DNA of 64,000 nucleotides from Aphrocallistes beatrix (Eukaryota; Porifera; Hexactinellida; Sceptrulophora; Aphrocallistidae), in NCBI GenBank assembly GCA_963281255.1, contig OY725499.1, positions 1,302,001-1,366,000 on the forward strand. The letters run 5' to 3'. Positions 11,108 through 23,174 of the stretch are shown here, in pieces (within the stretch, counting starts at the first letter, position 1; each line of letters opens with the position of its first letter). The translations under genes and the position numbers were made by a program. The notes under the pieces were generated by a model. The model saw only the letters and a program-made list of their open reading frames with translations. It did not search any database and was not told where the DNA came from.

Positions 11108-11246
11108 TAATTGGGATGTGTAGTTTACGAATCTGAAATCAAAAATAGAATATATCATCTGTTTGATTACATATTCCATTTTGAATAGATCCACTTTAAT
11201 ATTATTTGTGGTTTTCGTGGTGGTCGAATACTTTTGTCCGGGTAGT

Positions 11247-12414
11247 ATATATATATATATATTAGTTGACTAATTCATGAATTATCAATGAATTACTCAA
11301 ATTTTGAAATTAAAATAATTAAAAAAATATTAGCTATTTCCCTTAGAGACTGAGCAATGTTAGAGGTAACATGAGCAACCTTTTAACCACTTTTGGGCAT
11401 ATATTCTGCAATAATGTTTGAGATTTTGAATAATTCATTAAGGTGAGGCTAATCTCAAAATTGGAAATTTGGGATGAATATTAGATTTGTTTTAAATTGA
11501 TATATTTCTATAGTCTGATATCCGAACTAGCTTATCAGTAAGTTTTTAAGAAAAATTTCCATTATTCATGCGATGATATGGCTTCAAAGATGACGTCATT
11601 TTATAATTTTGCACAAAAATTCCAAAAAAAATTTTCTTTTAATTTTTACGACTGAAGTACATTGTGTCACAAAGTTACAAGGTTGTAGTGGAGATAGAGC
11701 TTAGCTGTTTGTTTTATAATGGATGGTATTGTTGCTTAAACAAAGTAAAATGTATGCTGATCATTTATTTAATGATAAAATATTTCTAATTAATTTAACA
11801 ATATGAAAAAAAATCCGCTGCAACGAGTTGATAAAATTATTTCAAAAATATAATAACTTTTTAAAACATTCTAATAGAGCCAATTTGTTCCTTAATGAAT
11901 ATGCTTCATAACGCAATTTTGATTTTGACTCTATGTAGTACTGAAGTTGAGTTATGCTCAACATAAGTTGTGGCTGTAATTGATAATGGAATCAAACTAA
12001 GTATGGATTCAGAGTAAAACTATGCATAGGAGCAGTATACTCTCGCACGTTTTATGTGTACTTAGTATAGAGTGATGCATAGCATTCTAATACACTAAGG
12101 CAATGATACTGACTAAATTTTATTGACTAGGGATAAGGATTAAGAGCTATGAATGAATGAATTTGATTGGCTGAAATTTAGGCGCCAAATATCCTATCTA
12201 GTATATAACGAAAATTGTCGAGTAGTTGATAGTTCACTTTACGCTGCCCATAGCCTACTTAAGATAAGGCCTGATCACTGAACAAATTTTACTGTACCAG
12301 GGATAAAAGGAAAGGGATTTTATTATTACCCACAATGTATATTTTTAGAATTATTATGATTACAATATTTGTTCTCAAATGTATACCAACTAAATTCAAC
12401 TTCTATTCCGCTTC
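11247..12414. other. No gene seen; orphan P-type transposon tips
   Basis: A TA microsatellite (11248-11262) is followed by AT-rich sequence without a credible frame. Two fragments resemble the tips of P-type elements elsewhere in the window: GCATAGCATTCTAATACACTAAGGCAATG at 12077-12105 (compare the element at 37122) and CATAGCCTACTTAAGATAAG at 12250 (compare 28080). Confidence 0.6.
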
Positions 12415-15051
12415 TTAATTGAAAAAACATGATTTGGCTTACAGCATACGATGAAAGTAGAGCTATAAGAGATGTTAAGCGTGGGGAGGTATCTCCTTCA
12501 AGAAATACTGGCACATTCCAAACCGTTTTTGATTCTCATTTCTAGTTTTTGAGATACAGTGTCTCAAAGTCAGTTTTTTTCGTCTTCCGCTAGCACATCT
12601 TAATGGTAGAAATTTGGGCACTCAAGGAATTGTTTAGGACATAACAAGGAATCAAATGCTTTCAAAATCGAATCATAGATAGTCTACCATATTTGAAACT
12701 TCATAAATTGTAAATTTTATCGGTGTCCGAAAAAAAAGGGCCAAAAATGTCTGTTTTTTTCCTGGAAATCAGGAATAAAATCACCGAGTTAGAATCAAGG
12801 TTGTGTCAAACTCAATGATTTGAATTATTTTTTTGTAATATTGCATCTGATCATTTACATAAAACACACCAGATCAATCAATTCAATCATTTGTGCTTAT
12901 TCAAATCGTTCAGCTCATTCATTTTAATCATTCAATTAAATTCAAATCAATCAATTCAACTCAATTCAATTCAATTCAAATCAATTCAATTCAATTCAAA
13001 TCAATTCAATTCAAATCAATTCAATTCAATTCAATTCAATTCAGATCATTTAATTCAATTCAGATACCGTAGATAATTTTTAGCCCAATTTTGCATTTGC
13101 CCCTGAAGAAAAATAAATGTTTCACAATACATATGCAAGAGAGCTTTCGATAAATATAACCGCAAGAGTGAACCAAGAAATTTAGAACCCTCTTTTTGGA
13201 GGGGGATGGTTCGAGGGCCGGCAACTATTGGAGTATATACGGTCATTCAAATAAAAATCAATTCAGATAACTCGAATCAATTATAATCAGTTCAAATCAA
13301 TTCAACTCAATTCAAATCAAATCAATTCAATTCAAATCAATTCAATTCAAATCAAATCAATTCAATTCAATTCAATTAATTTAAATGAAATTTCAGATCA
13401 TTCAGATCATTCTATTTTATTCAATGACAACATTCAGATCAATCAACTCAATCATTTCTTATTAACCAACTCAATCAAATCAAATCAAAAAATGAAGTTT
13501 TTTTCAAATCAAATTGATTTGACTCAACCTTGGTTAGAATATCTCAAAAAAATGGTAGTCCTACGTTCTTCGCCTAATGATATGGAACAACTCTTGAAAT
13601 TTTCAAACTTCTATCTCAAACCAAATTTGAAAATAATTCTGTAAAGACGGTCAATTTTGAAATTTTAAAGTCCCGAGATATAGAGATTTTAAGTTTAGGT
13701 GTTAAGAAGAATGTAAAATGAGTTATTAATAATGAAGAAAAGCATTCACAGACATTTATTCGCATTCATACTGCTGATTTAGGTATATTAGAACCAAATA
13801 TTTACAAAAAATAGCAAAAGTAGCCTGAAATCCACAAATTGTCTTGAGGCCCCTAACTCCGAATATTTTAAGATAATTGTAAATAATAATTCATATTCCT
13901 GGCACTGCGAAGTATAATCTATCAGTTTAGAATGAATAAAAAGCTTCCAAAAAGTATATTAGGAAGTTAGAGCGAAAGTCTACGACTTTTAGTTTCGAAG
14001 TTAGGATTTTCGAAAAATGCTACGTCATCATATGACAAAAATCTAAAACTTAACATTCCATAGGGTGTCGTGCAATCAATATCAGAGAATCATATGTGTA
14101 CACTCATAAAAAGTATATTAGTAAGTGAGAACTAAGAATTTGGACTTATATTTACAGAGATAGAGAGATATCTCTTTTTGGACCCTAAATGGGGGTTTTT
14201 GACCGAATCTGCGAGGTCCAAGGCCAGAACTTTCAAAATAATTATCAAAAGTTCTCCAATTTTTCTGTACACATTATTAACGACAATTGTATTCATTATT
14301 TAGCATAATAGCTAAATTTGGACACATATTTAATGATTAGATTCGCCATTTTGTAATAGATTCAAAGTTCTCCATTAAATTTGTATTACAATTAAATCAA
14401 TGATAAGTCGAGAATTATTTATTTTTTGACAAAGGAATGTTCGAGGAACCTATATATTTTCGCATATATCCTTTTATTTATGATATAGTATATTGTATAT
14501 CTTCAATAGTTTTTAAGATATGACATCGGCCTCTTTCGGGACCTTAGAGGGATATTATGCCCGAACTTTACCTATAATAAGCGATATCTCAAGAACAAAT
14601 GGTCGAATCCGAACAAATTTTTTTTTGAAACGATCAAAATTTTATTTCTGACCCAGTGATCGCTAAATATATGAGATCAAATTTGCGATTTTCCGAGCAT
14701 TATATAAATGAACTCCCTTATAGAGCTATTTTGTTTGGATTTTATTTGCCCATTCTTTTAAATCTTTGTGTTATATAATCTCCAAAGGTGCCAAAACAAT
14801 GTTAAGGTCCATATCATTAAAAAGTATCAAATAAGTTAAAAACTAATTGGTAAATGAGTATAAAACCTCCAATAATTTTTCAAATTTATTAACGCTAAAC
14901 TTTAGGAGGTTATCTCACAAAAAATAAAAATAAAAACCCTCCAAATAGTGCTATCAGATGGTAACCGATCAGTAACACAATGAAATTAGAAATAAAAAAT
15001 TTTGCCTTTTTTTTTACGCCAGGCAAGGTTTTTCGAGGGCGGTATCCTTAA
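12415..15051 (-). mobile_element. TTAA-ended element, old copy (inverted)
   Basis: Reverse-orientation copy of the family whose best copies are 51473-53409 and 57248-59186. The right tip is intact (CGAGGGCGGTATCCTTAA at 15034-15051); the left tip is degraded around TTAA at 12415. It contains the family landmarks (ACTTCCTAATATACTTTTT, the GGCGATGAACGTAGGACCAC block) in diverged form and hosts a hAT MITE at 12796-13532. No transposase is encoded. Confidence 0.75.
12796..13532. mobile_element. hAT-type MITE filled with ATTCA-type satellite
   Basis: Ends CAAGGTTGTGTCAAAC and, inverted, CAAGGTTGAGTCAAAT, flanked by the perfect 8-bp duplication GTTAGAAT (12788-12795 and 13533-13540). The interior has two arrays of TCAAT/CAATT and TCAAA pentamers (about 12880-13070 and 13255-13480) separated by about 190 bp of unrelated unique sequence. 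Open frames through the array are simple-repeat artefacts. Confidence 0.85.
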
Positions 15052-15830
15052 TACGGCTACATCGGTCAGCGGACAGCGGCCCGATTAAACCGAGCAATTT
15101 TTCGATATAAAATAGATTCTACACCCTCAGAATGCACAATATTGATGTTTCATTGTTGGATATTGTCAATAAAGTTAATCAGGAGTGAACAACACCAGTC
15201 AATTCAAAAGTATGAAATTGTGAAAAAAAAGTTTAAAATTTGGAATTCTATACAAAAATCCACCTAGATGCTCTTCTTGGACGATTTATCAACCAAACTC
15301 ACCTGATCGTACAATTTTGAAAGAGTAATTTTCCAAAATGTCTAACCCAAAATTATTGTTTTTCACTTTCACTCAAAATTATTCATTGTTTAAAATATAC
15401 TTAGAATTGTCTTCTCTACAAAATTACGTTTTTATATTTCCGTAAAAGTGACGTTCTTTCTACACAGTTATGACCTTTAAAGTTACGCTTTTTCAGGGCT
15501 TTTTTACTTTAAAAGAATACGACTGCGTAAATATTCAATTTTGTTAAATTCTAAATTGGATTACATAGACGTCTTTCCTGCGGTGTTTGGTTAAGAGGAT
15601 TTTATAATATAAAAAATATTCTTTTTTGTCATTTAAAGTGAAAAAACGATTTTAAATTTTTTTGAAAATTATTCTAAAATATTTTATCTATTCTTTTAAA
15701 TAGTTTATATAATGATCATTATTGATTTGATTTCTGCGAGAACAGTAAATTCAGAATTCAGACTATTCCTCCCCTATCCCAGAACTACAATGACTATTCT
15801 TTTTCCAGTTTTGTTTTTCTATTTTTATAA
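15052..15830. other. No gene seen
   Basis: AT-rich sequence with no frame that resembles a known protein and no inverted ends that I can pair. Confidence 0.5.
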
Positions 15831-15985
15831 ATACAAGCGCTTCGTTCGCTTGGGGCTGGGGACATCTTATGTACACCGTGGAGCCACTTGGGCGCCTAGG
15901 CTTACATTGATTTATTATAAGGGAGATAACATCTCTAATTACGTTGTCTTATTGTCATAATCGATATCCCTTTGAAAAATTACAA
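15831..15985 (-). mobile_element. Helitron 3'-end fragment
   Basis: Contains the degraded GC-rich 3' tip (ACAAGCGCTTCGTTCGCTTG) and the adjoining conserved stretch TTATAAGGGAGATAACATCT of the window's non-autonomous Helitron family, then fades out. The rest of the element is missing. Confidence 0.6.
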
Positions 15986-16060
15986 AATTTTCGATCACGA
16001 TCGCGATCCTATTGACGAACGAAAGAGGATCGGCGATCTTTTATTTTTTTAATAATAATA

Positions 16061-16351
16061 CACAGCTCTACTAAAAGTATTCGTACACCACAATAATTCC
16101 CAAACAAATTGTATAAATCGTATCTATTTTGGAGTCATTAGTAATAGATCAGTAACAGTTAGACTAAATTTTGCTTAAAATTCATATTCTAAGACTATAC
16201 AATGAGTAAATCGAGTGTGTAGAATATGAATTTTAAGCCAAATTTAGTCAAACTGTTACTGATTTATTACTATTGACTCCTAAAATAGATACGATTTATA
16301 CAATTTGTATGGGTATTATTTGAATGTACGAATAATTTTGGTAGGGCAGTG
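16061..16351. mobile_element. Tc1-like MITE (TACCAAAAGTATTCG family)
   Basis: Ends CACAGCTCTACTAAAAGTAT and, inverted, CACTGCCCTACCAAAATTAT, with TA on both sides; long inverted arms (GATACGATTTATACAATTTG). Relatives at 24585-25060 and around 25776-26725. Flanked by GATC-rich sequence (15990-16690) that may be a further, older element. Confidence 0.8.
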
Positions 16352-16941
16352 TATTTAAGATCGCAAACTTTTTTAGCCCGATCATTTTTGGAATTTGTAT
16401 TATCTTCTCTTCGTAACCATAAAGTTATTCTATTTTTTCAAGCTGTTACCAATTCGAGACTTTTTCCAGTTCTAAACGACTTTTATGCATTCTGATAGCT
16501 AATCTTGATTAGTATTTAGAATTTTGTACCGATAAAAGTGATGTCTCAAGTAACAAAAACGATCGGACAAATGATTGAGATCGGAAACGCGATTCTTTTG
16601 AAAATTTGATATTACTTGTAATCGGGATCGCCGATTATAATATCAGCTAAGATCGGGATCGGGATCGGGATAGATATTCTTTTTCACGATCGACTTGCCC
16701 TAATTATATCAAATGGTATCGCATATGACAAGAAGTCAAACCGACATCCTTTTTAGGAAAACGAAGAAATGACTTTATCTCAGCTTCTGTATCAAACCGA
16801 TGTGTATGACATTTCCAACTACTGCACGTGGGCTTCAAATTAAAAATTAGTAGATCTATGAATTTTAATAGATTTCTAGATTAATCGAACTAGTAAACAA
16901 CCTTTTGTTTGTAAATGTTTTTGATTCATTGAAAACAATTA

Positions 16942-17384
16942 CAGTTGAACCTGCTATAACGGCCACTCTATATAACGGTCACCTGTCTATAGCGGTCACC
17001 AATGAACAGTCCCGTCCCAAATTCCATAATATTGAACCTGTGTATAGCGGTCACCTACTCAACGCGGCCAGCGGCCACCCCTTTGTAGTCCTTACTGACT
17101 CTAAAACTGTGTATAACGGCCATCACCTGTCTATAACGGCCACTACCTGTCTATAACGGCCATCACCTTTTTCACCTTTTTATGTGTTTATTACAGGACA
17201 TGTAACGAACGATAAACAAGTTTCATGTAATTACTTCAAGTAATGGATTTCTAAAAACATATATTTATTGCACTATGTTGATACCTTTGGGCATTAAGAC
17301 AATCACCTGTATATAACGGTCACCTGTGTATAACGGCCAATTTTGTCCAGTCCCTTGGGTGGCCGTTATACACAGGTTCCACTG
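16942..17384. mobile_element. Pogo-like MITE (TATAACGGCCAC family)
   Basis: Ends CAGTTGAACCTGCTATAACG and, inverted, CAGTGGAACCTGTGTATAAC, with TA on both sides. Inner motifs CCTGTCTATAACGGCCA are repeated in tandem several times on both flanks. A frame across 16905-17156 is only this repeat translated. Confidence 0.85.
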
Positions 17385-18056
17385 TATATTAAACTGACAT
17401 TAAGAATAGTTATCAGTACTAATCCTTCCACCATGAATTTTCTCACAATTTCTAATACTGTTTCACTGAATTTAGGGAAAAGAGCCTCTGCGGATGGAAA
17501 CCCTCAATGTAATTAAATGAACTGAAGTAGAATATTTTTTTGTCAAACTAGATACCATAATCGAAAATACAATAGTTGGAAGATTCTCAAGCTTTTCAAT
17601 TGATCCAACAAAATTTACCCACTTTATCACTGGCATCATATTTTATCTGAACTTAATTATAATTATTATGTTGAAATCTAAGCGACTAGATGCATTAGTA
17701 TTTTCCTGAAGAAAATGTAAATATTCACTCTCCAAGCTGATGATATAGTTTATTTTGTATTCTTTTGCGTAGAATATTATAAAGTTGGAAGACTGAATAA
17801 ATCGATATTAATTTGGAGATATCCCCTAAACTTTGAATGCAATCTGGTAAGGATATTATAGTGACGATTTGTTCATTAATGGTTATAATTCATTCCTAAG
17901 GTCTATCTCGCATGTTTGGCGATTTAAGTCTAGCTATGTATGAATGACTTTTGACACCCAAGATCCATATTTCTAAGCTATTGCAGACCTTGTTACAACA
18001 TACAAATTTAGTTTAATATGTAAATAGGAGCTAACAATTAAGGAATGACTGTTCAG
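17385..18056 (-). other. Downstream flank and probable 3' UTR of MMS19
   Basis: No separate gene is seen. On the minus strand, downstream of the MMS19 stop, an AATAAA-type signal occurs within AAAATAAAC at about 17749-17757, roughly 300 bp past the stop. It is a plausible but unproven polyadenylation signal. Confidence 0.35.
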
Positions 18057-18425
18057 TTATTCTCTAAATAAAATCGTATTCCAAGCGGTTGTGCACATCA
18101 CTGCTTCTCTTCGTACAAGGCGTTTCTTATCACACAGACAATTTTGAGCAATTTCTAATATATAGCTCTTATAAGTATGATGTTCTCTTAGAGCTAGAAC
18201 TCTTAGGATTCTCAATGAATTTAATCTTAATAACATATCACTGGGATAAATTGTTAAAGAAATTAAGGCTGGCAAGAACACATTCAATTGCGAGATTACT
18301 ATTTCATAAGATTCCTTTAGAATTTCAAGGATAATTAGTACAGTTTTGGAAGAGAAATACAAATTATCGACATCAAGACAAACAAGGATAGGATTTAGCA
18401 ATTTGTGTGCATCTGATTTTATAAC
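18057..18425 (-). CDS. MMS19: MMS19, last coding exon
   Basis: The exon opens after a T-rich acceptor (TTTATTTTTATTTTTAG, AG at 18426-18427) and runs 122 codons to the stop. It starts in phase 0 with VIKSDAHKLLNPIL, which continues the reading frame of the exon at 41937-44396 exactly. The final residues, CDKKRLVRREAV, match the strongly conserved MMS19 C-terminal motif (family form DDKKRLVRKEAV). The HEAT-type helices before it (LPALISLTIYPSDMLLRLNS) fit the same domain. This C-terminal HEAT domain is the part of MMS19 known to bind CIAO1/CIAO2B and client proteins. Together the two exons encode 942 residues, against 1030 in human. It also implies that the 23.5 kb between the exons is a single intron. 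Confidence 0.9.
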   Translation of the reverse strand, partial: VIKSDAHKLLNPILVCLDVDNLYFSSKTVLIILEILKESYEIVISQLNVFLPALISLTIYPSDMLLRLNSLRILRVLALREHHTYKSYILEIAQNCLCDKKRLVRREAVMCTTAWNTILFRE

Positions 18426-18960
18426 CTAAAAATAAAAATAAATCATAAATTATAAATTGAACAAATACTATAGAATTAAACATATTAATTAATAGTTATT
18501 TGGTAAAAGGGGTTGATTTTGAATTTTCAAAAAAGGTTTGTTATGGGCAAATAACGTGTTAAACTTCCTTATTCTCTCCCTAAAACCTTCAAAAACCCCC
18601 ATAGGAGGTTTGGTGTCGAAATCATCATATGGAGTAACAACCTGTAAATGGATCTTTTTACAAAATTTCTGACCCCCAATGCCTTGTCGTACTCAGCGAG
18701 TTTCTATACTACTCGTATCTTGATTCCAATGACCGGAATCGAGCCAGATTGGTCTCAGTTTTCACTTCACCTGCAAAATTAAGATATGACTATTAAAATT
18801 GTTAGAATCTGCTAAAAACTTGTATACAATACACAATAATATCCAAATATAACTTTTAATGTCAACTTAAGGTTAACAGTAATCTTCAGAATCTATTAAA
18901 TAAACATTCATTTCTATAGGTACATAGTTATAACGCTTAAAGATAATTCACCTCATATCT

Positions 18961-19100
18961 GCGGCCGTATAAACTAAGAACTTAAGATCGATCTTAGTGC
19001 TTAAGTCTTAATAAGTTCGATCTTAAGTCGTATTCACTAAGATTGGTATTCATTAAGATTTAAGTTCGATCTTAATACCGAACTCTAAGCAACCTAGGGA
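18961..19100. repeat. Subterminal TTAAGATCGATCTTAAG repeats, possibly Harbinger end
   Basis: After GCGGCCGTATAAACTAAG there are several direct and inverted copies of TTAAGATCGATCTTA within 130 bp. Clustered short palindromes near the tip are common in Harbinger-type elements, and a Myb-like gene of that type begins 400 bp away. The opposite tip was not found. Confidence 0.45.
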
Positions 19101-19529
19101 GGTGTCAAGTATTGTAATTGATTCGATTTTCACTAATTACTCATAAATGTTATTCAAACTTACTTATATAATCTACTTTGATTGATATTAGACTTCAAAT
19201 AAAATTTAAATATTTAAAAAAAATTTCTCTTATTGTGTGTAACTTCGCAACATGTATCACATGCTATAATTCGTGGCAAATTCTTCTTGGGTTTGTATGA
19301 ATAAACAAACATACATTGTTTGATCATAGAATCTTACACTAATTCTAACATGCATAATTATAGAGACAGGCTTTATATATTGATTCAGATGACTGATAAT
19401 AATCACTTTGATCCAAGATTTACCTATTTACAATTATTTTTCCAACAGTCTCTGACGTTTCAATCTATAATAGTCCCTCTGCTCTTCTCTCAACTGTAGA
19501 TGTGCTGAGAATACAGCCATCTGTTGAAA

Positions 19530-20047
19530 CAAAACTTACTGCTGCAATGGAAGCAAGTCTGCAGCCTTCAAGAATTCGACCGAATCATCTTGCTCATCAA
19601 CAGTTCGCCTTCTCTTCCGACTTTTCTTTGATGTCTTACGAGTATATATTGTGTGGATTTCAACTTCTGGAGACTCTAAAATTGGAGTACCTTCAAATTC
19701 AATGGGACCTGCAGCTGATACTGTTGATGCTATTGGAATTTCATTGTTCTCAGTTGGTGCTTGAAAAAGATCAGCAGCACCTGAAATTCCGCTAAAAGCA
19801 GGGGTATTTTGAAACATCTCTGTTACCCGATCTGCAGAGTCAGAAATACTTCTATATGCTGATATAATTTGCATGTCTGCGTATTCTCCCTGTCCAGTAG
19901 TGTTTGTACCCCTTCCAGTCCTTCTGGCTTCCTGTTTTTGTCAGCAGAATGTCCTAAGCCTCTCAAAATCTCACCAGCTGATTCGATTTCATTAATGAGA
20001 CTGCACTCTTCTTCTCTAGTCCAATTTGCTCTGCAGGATTTATCCAT
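19530..20047 (-). pseudogene. Myb/SANT-like DNA-binding protein remnant (Harbinger type)
   Basis: The ATG at 20047 starts MDKSCRANWTREEECSLINE, a Trp-rich first helix of the Myb/SANT trihelix type used by the DNA-binding partner protein of Harbinger transposons. The frame shifts near 19870 and continues as an S/T- and acidic-rich middle (EGTPILESPEVEIHT) and a basic stretch KTSKKSRKRRRTVDEQDD, typical of the linker and nuclear signal in such proteins, ending with the stop at 19536. The catalytic Harbinger nuclease is not present. Because of the frameshift I treat it as decayed. An ordinary host transcription factor is less likely given the surroundings. Confidence 0.5.
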
Positions 20048-20171
20048 TTGTTTTGGTATTGTTAATGCAAGTACTCAGCAGCAATTTATATACACAGGAG
20101 GACTTAAGAGAGGTTTTCATGTTACAAGATACAAAGACACTTGTTGTTTATATGTTTTGTTTAATATAATA

Positions 20172-22214
20172 TTATGAATGCATGAGATTCAACTTATGCT
20201 CTTTCATAGCTCTTCCTTTGATATTGACTAGTGTAGAATAATTATAGATTACATGCATCAAACAAGGCTGAGAACATTTGAAGTATCGATGTATTGAATA
20301 GCCAACAATAATTACTAAGGACTGAAGTACCTGGATGTCACACTCAATTGTAGAGAGGTCTGATATTGTACTCAGGAATTGATCTAAATCAACTTCAATG
20401 TTACAATCTGTAATTTCTATTGAAGAGAATGATTTAATAAACTTTTGTAAACATGATGCACTAGAAACGGTTTGCTTGGAAAACAATTTCAAGATATTGG
20501 ATACCTTAAGACGACGCTCTGATTCTAAAATCTGAAGATAGGGAATGTAATAATTTGCACCTGACATCATGCGATATAAACAAAAATGATCCAACGGGTC
20601 TGTCTGTAAGAAAGATGTTCTGAGATAAGAATAACCACAGTCCTCAGTTAGGAGTTATGATTGCCAAGCTTCCAAACATACACAATGCGGGTAAGAAAAA
20701 CAAAGCGCTCATCATTAAATGCCAAATGACTAGACAATGGAACATTCAATCGAATATGCTTACCCGGTACATTGACATTAAATATTTTTCAAAGAGATAA
20801 AAGAACCTGAACAAATTCGGATGTGTGGAACTTAAATGCTGGACTGCGTTGTTCATTCTGAATATCCAGAGCAGCAATAGTGGATTCATGAATTACTTTT
20901 AGCACCAACTTAACATTCTGACGTTCAAGAATGGCTGGATAACACGACTTTAAAGTCAAACCTGGAGCTAGTTTTGCCAAGCTATCCTTTTCAGAATTAT
21001 ATAGCATTCGAATGTCACGAAAAAAAGCGTAGTGTATTTTCAAAGTGTATTTTCAAAGGATTTGTACATTGGTCAGTAGAAATACAATTTAAATCAGGAT
21101 ACGAAAAGAGTTTACTTTCGGATTGTTTATTCAACCAATTATTTCGTATTGTTTTAAGAATGTGCACGAAGTCAAATGTCAAGAAAAAGCTTATATGTGT
21201 ATCATTAGGATGTGGAACCCTTGTTTTCAATTTTCCGAAAGGAGAAAACAATTTTTACAGTCAAATCAAATTCTACTGATAGGTAAACATCACCCAATGG
21301 AAATATTGCTAGTATCTAGCTTAGGGCGCATAAATACTAATGTACTTGGATTCACATACCAGAATGACCATGTTTCATAAATAGAAAGAAGTGGTAAGTT
21401 ATCTTGCATGTTTCGGAAAGTGTTGATCAGAAACTTCTTATTCTCCTCAGTATTTGATATTAGGATGAGGCTCATTGGTTGAGAGAGGAGTTCATCATCT
21501 TTAGACTCGAGAGATATACGAGAGCGTTTAGTTCCTGAGTATGATGAATAGTAAGATGGGCATCCTGGTAGAATAAATGATACCGCACCTTATTTTAGAA
21601 TTAAGCACTTTCGCGGGATTTCGCGATAGGTACCATCACCATTGGGTATTTTGTGTGTATATTTAACGTCTCCATCTTTGAAATGCTTGGAACAAACGTA
21701 AACAGCTTTGAGTTCATCAAGGCCATCTCTGTGGAGAGATTAAAGCCATGCGTGTCTAAAATCATCAGGCTTAAGTGGTACTCTGAACTTGCTCTTCATT
21801 GTCATAATTGCTCTAACATCTGGGAACAGAACAGCGATTGGGCATAACAGTGAGCAAAAGTATTGTCTAGCTTGAGAAACAATATTTCGTTTTTTGTTTA
21901 TACTTAGTAGACTAGGCAAATTAGAAGAAAAAAATTGAAAACAGATATACCAAAATGAATTTTGTTAAATATTACACATACTATTTTGAACACTTATGGG
22001 TTATTTTAAAATGAAATTGTAAATATATCTAATAATTAAAATGAAGTGTAATAACAAGTAAATACTCATTTAAAAGGGTTAGAATACGTTATTACATCTA
22101 TAATTATTTTAAACCATTGGGTAGGGTGTTATTCAATTTGATGTTCGAACTTTCTCCGCATCCCAGGTCCAAAATCCTCAAGTTACTTTGAGGCCTTATG
22201 TATAGTAGGCTATG
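20172..22214 (-). pseudogene. P-type (THAP9-like) transposase, decayed copy
   Basis: The element's 5' tip is at 22214 (CATAGCCTACTATACATAAG). The N-terminus begins near 21847 with MPNRCSVPRC and SNYDN, then VYVCSKHFKDGD: a THAP zinc finger (C2CH) split by a stop and frameshifts. Downstream blocks match the better copy at 30411-33282: VPHPNDTHISFFLTFDFVHI, LKTIRNNWLNKQ, LAKLAPGLTLKSCYPAILER and YLQILESERRLKVSNILKL. In P transposases this middle region is the RNase-H catalytic and GTP-binding core. Stops between blocks show it cannot make a full protein. The 3' end runs into the Harbinger-type remnant. Confidence 0.8.
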
Positions 22215-22463
22215 CAGAGACAATAGTTTGATTTGGACTACCTTTTGCCTTTCTTCGGATATTTCCCTGTTTTTGGCGGTATAGAATGCAAACGGTTCCA
22301 ACTTCATCATAATCTAATCTAGAAACAAGAGCAAGGATAAACATTGGATGCTAGGCTAAAGAATGCCAAGAATTGGAAGAGCACCACTCATGATCTGATC
22401 ATGAAGGACTTCCAAGGACAATATATTCAATGCCGACGAAATCGGTTTGTATTTTCGGTGTTG

Positions 22464-23174
22464 CTTAGGTCACTTCATAAGTACTGAGCCGTGATTTGCA
22501 TTCAGAAGTTAGTGAAAATATACTATTTTCGATTTGTCCATTGTATAGCTCAGGGGTATAGCCCAGAGGATCAGCTTTCGATTTGCATATAGGATTGTTG
22601 TGATAGAACAATTATGGTGACTGTTGAAAAATTGGAATCTTCACATTGGAAATGGCTTAAAAATGAATTTGGTGATATTTTTTTGAATTCGTGGAATAAG
22701 ATCATTACAAGTTCAAATAATTAAGAACATATGTGTGATGAAGTAAACGGGAGGTGTTCAGTACAATAACCTGTGATAAAAACTAATGATGCAACTTTAC
22801 GTAGATTTTTCCCAATTTTCTCCCTCTAAAAATGGGACAAAAGTGGTAGTACACCATTTCATAAACAATTCATTCCCCAGCCTAAAACCATAATGGTACA
22901 AATAAATCAATATTTATGTTTTGTTTTTTTTTATATGTAGAATTTAATGGAAGGATCAGTTTTAATCTAAATTTGCTTAGAAATGAAATACAGCCTTAGG
23001 AAACACAAAATTACGTTTGAAGGCAGTATCCTAAACTGATGTTCTTAAATCGGATGTAGGAACCACAATAATTGTCTTATCACAGTAATTCTGTATGCAA
23101 ATCGAAAGCTGATCCCCTGAGCATACAACGGACTTCTGACTACAGATAACGGCTCAGTACAAATGAAATGACCT
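22464..23174. mobile_element. Palindromic mariner-type MITE, diverged
   Basis: The left arm CTTAGGTCACTTCATAAGTA and the right arm, inverted CTTAGGTCATTTCATTTGTA, pair over about 150 bp. The inner block ATCAGCTTTCGATTTGCATA is shared with the MITE at 1783-2548. Non-coding. Confidence 0.65.

Larger units (their letters stand above)
7556..11246. mobile_element. Tc1-like MITE hosting two pogo-like MITEs and a hAT element
   Basis: The left end near 7556 (CCCGTACAAAAGTATTCGAC) and the right end at 11246 (inverted ACTACCCGGACAAAAGTATT) belong to the same family as 5302-7540. The body is interrupted by 7701-10369 and 10560-11107; with those removed, a short non-coding palindromic element remains. 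Confidence 0.75.

Noticed and set aside
12891-13076. Asn-Ser-Ile-Gln repeat protein
   Set aside because: Pentanucleotide satellite inside a hAT MITE; the frame is not maintained.
19502-20177. Plus-strand frames opposite the Myb-like remnant
   Set aside because: Shadows of the minus-strand coding sequence, which has the recognisable Trp-rich helix and basic region.
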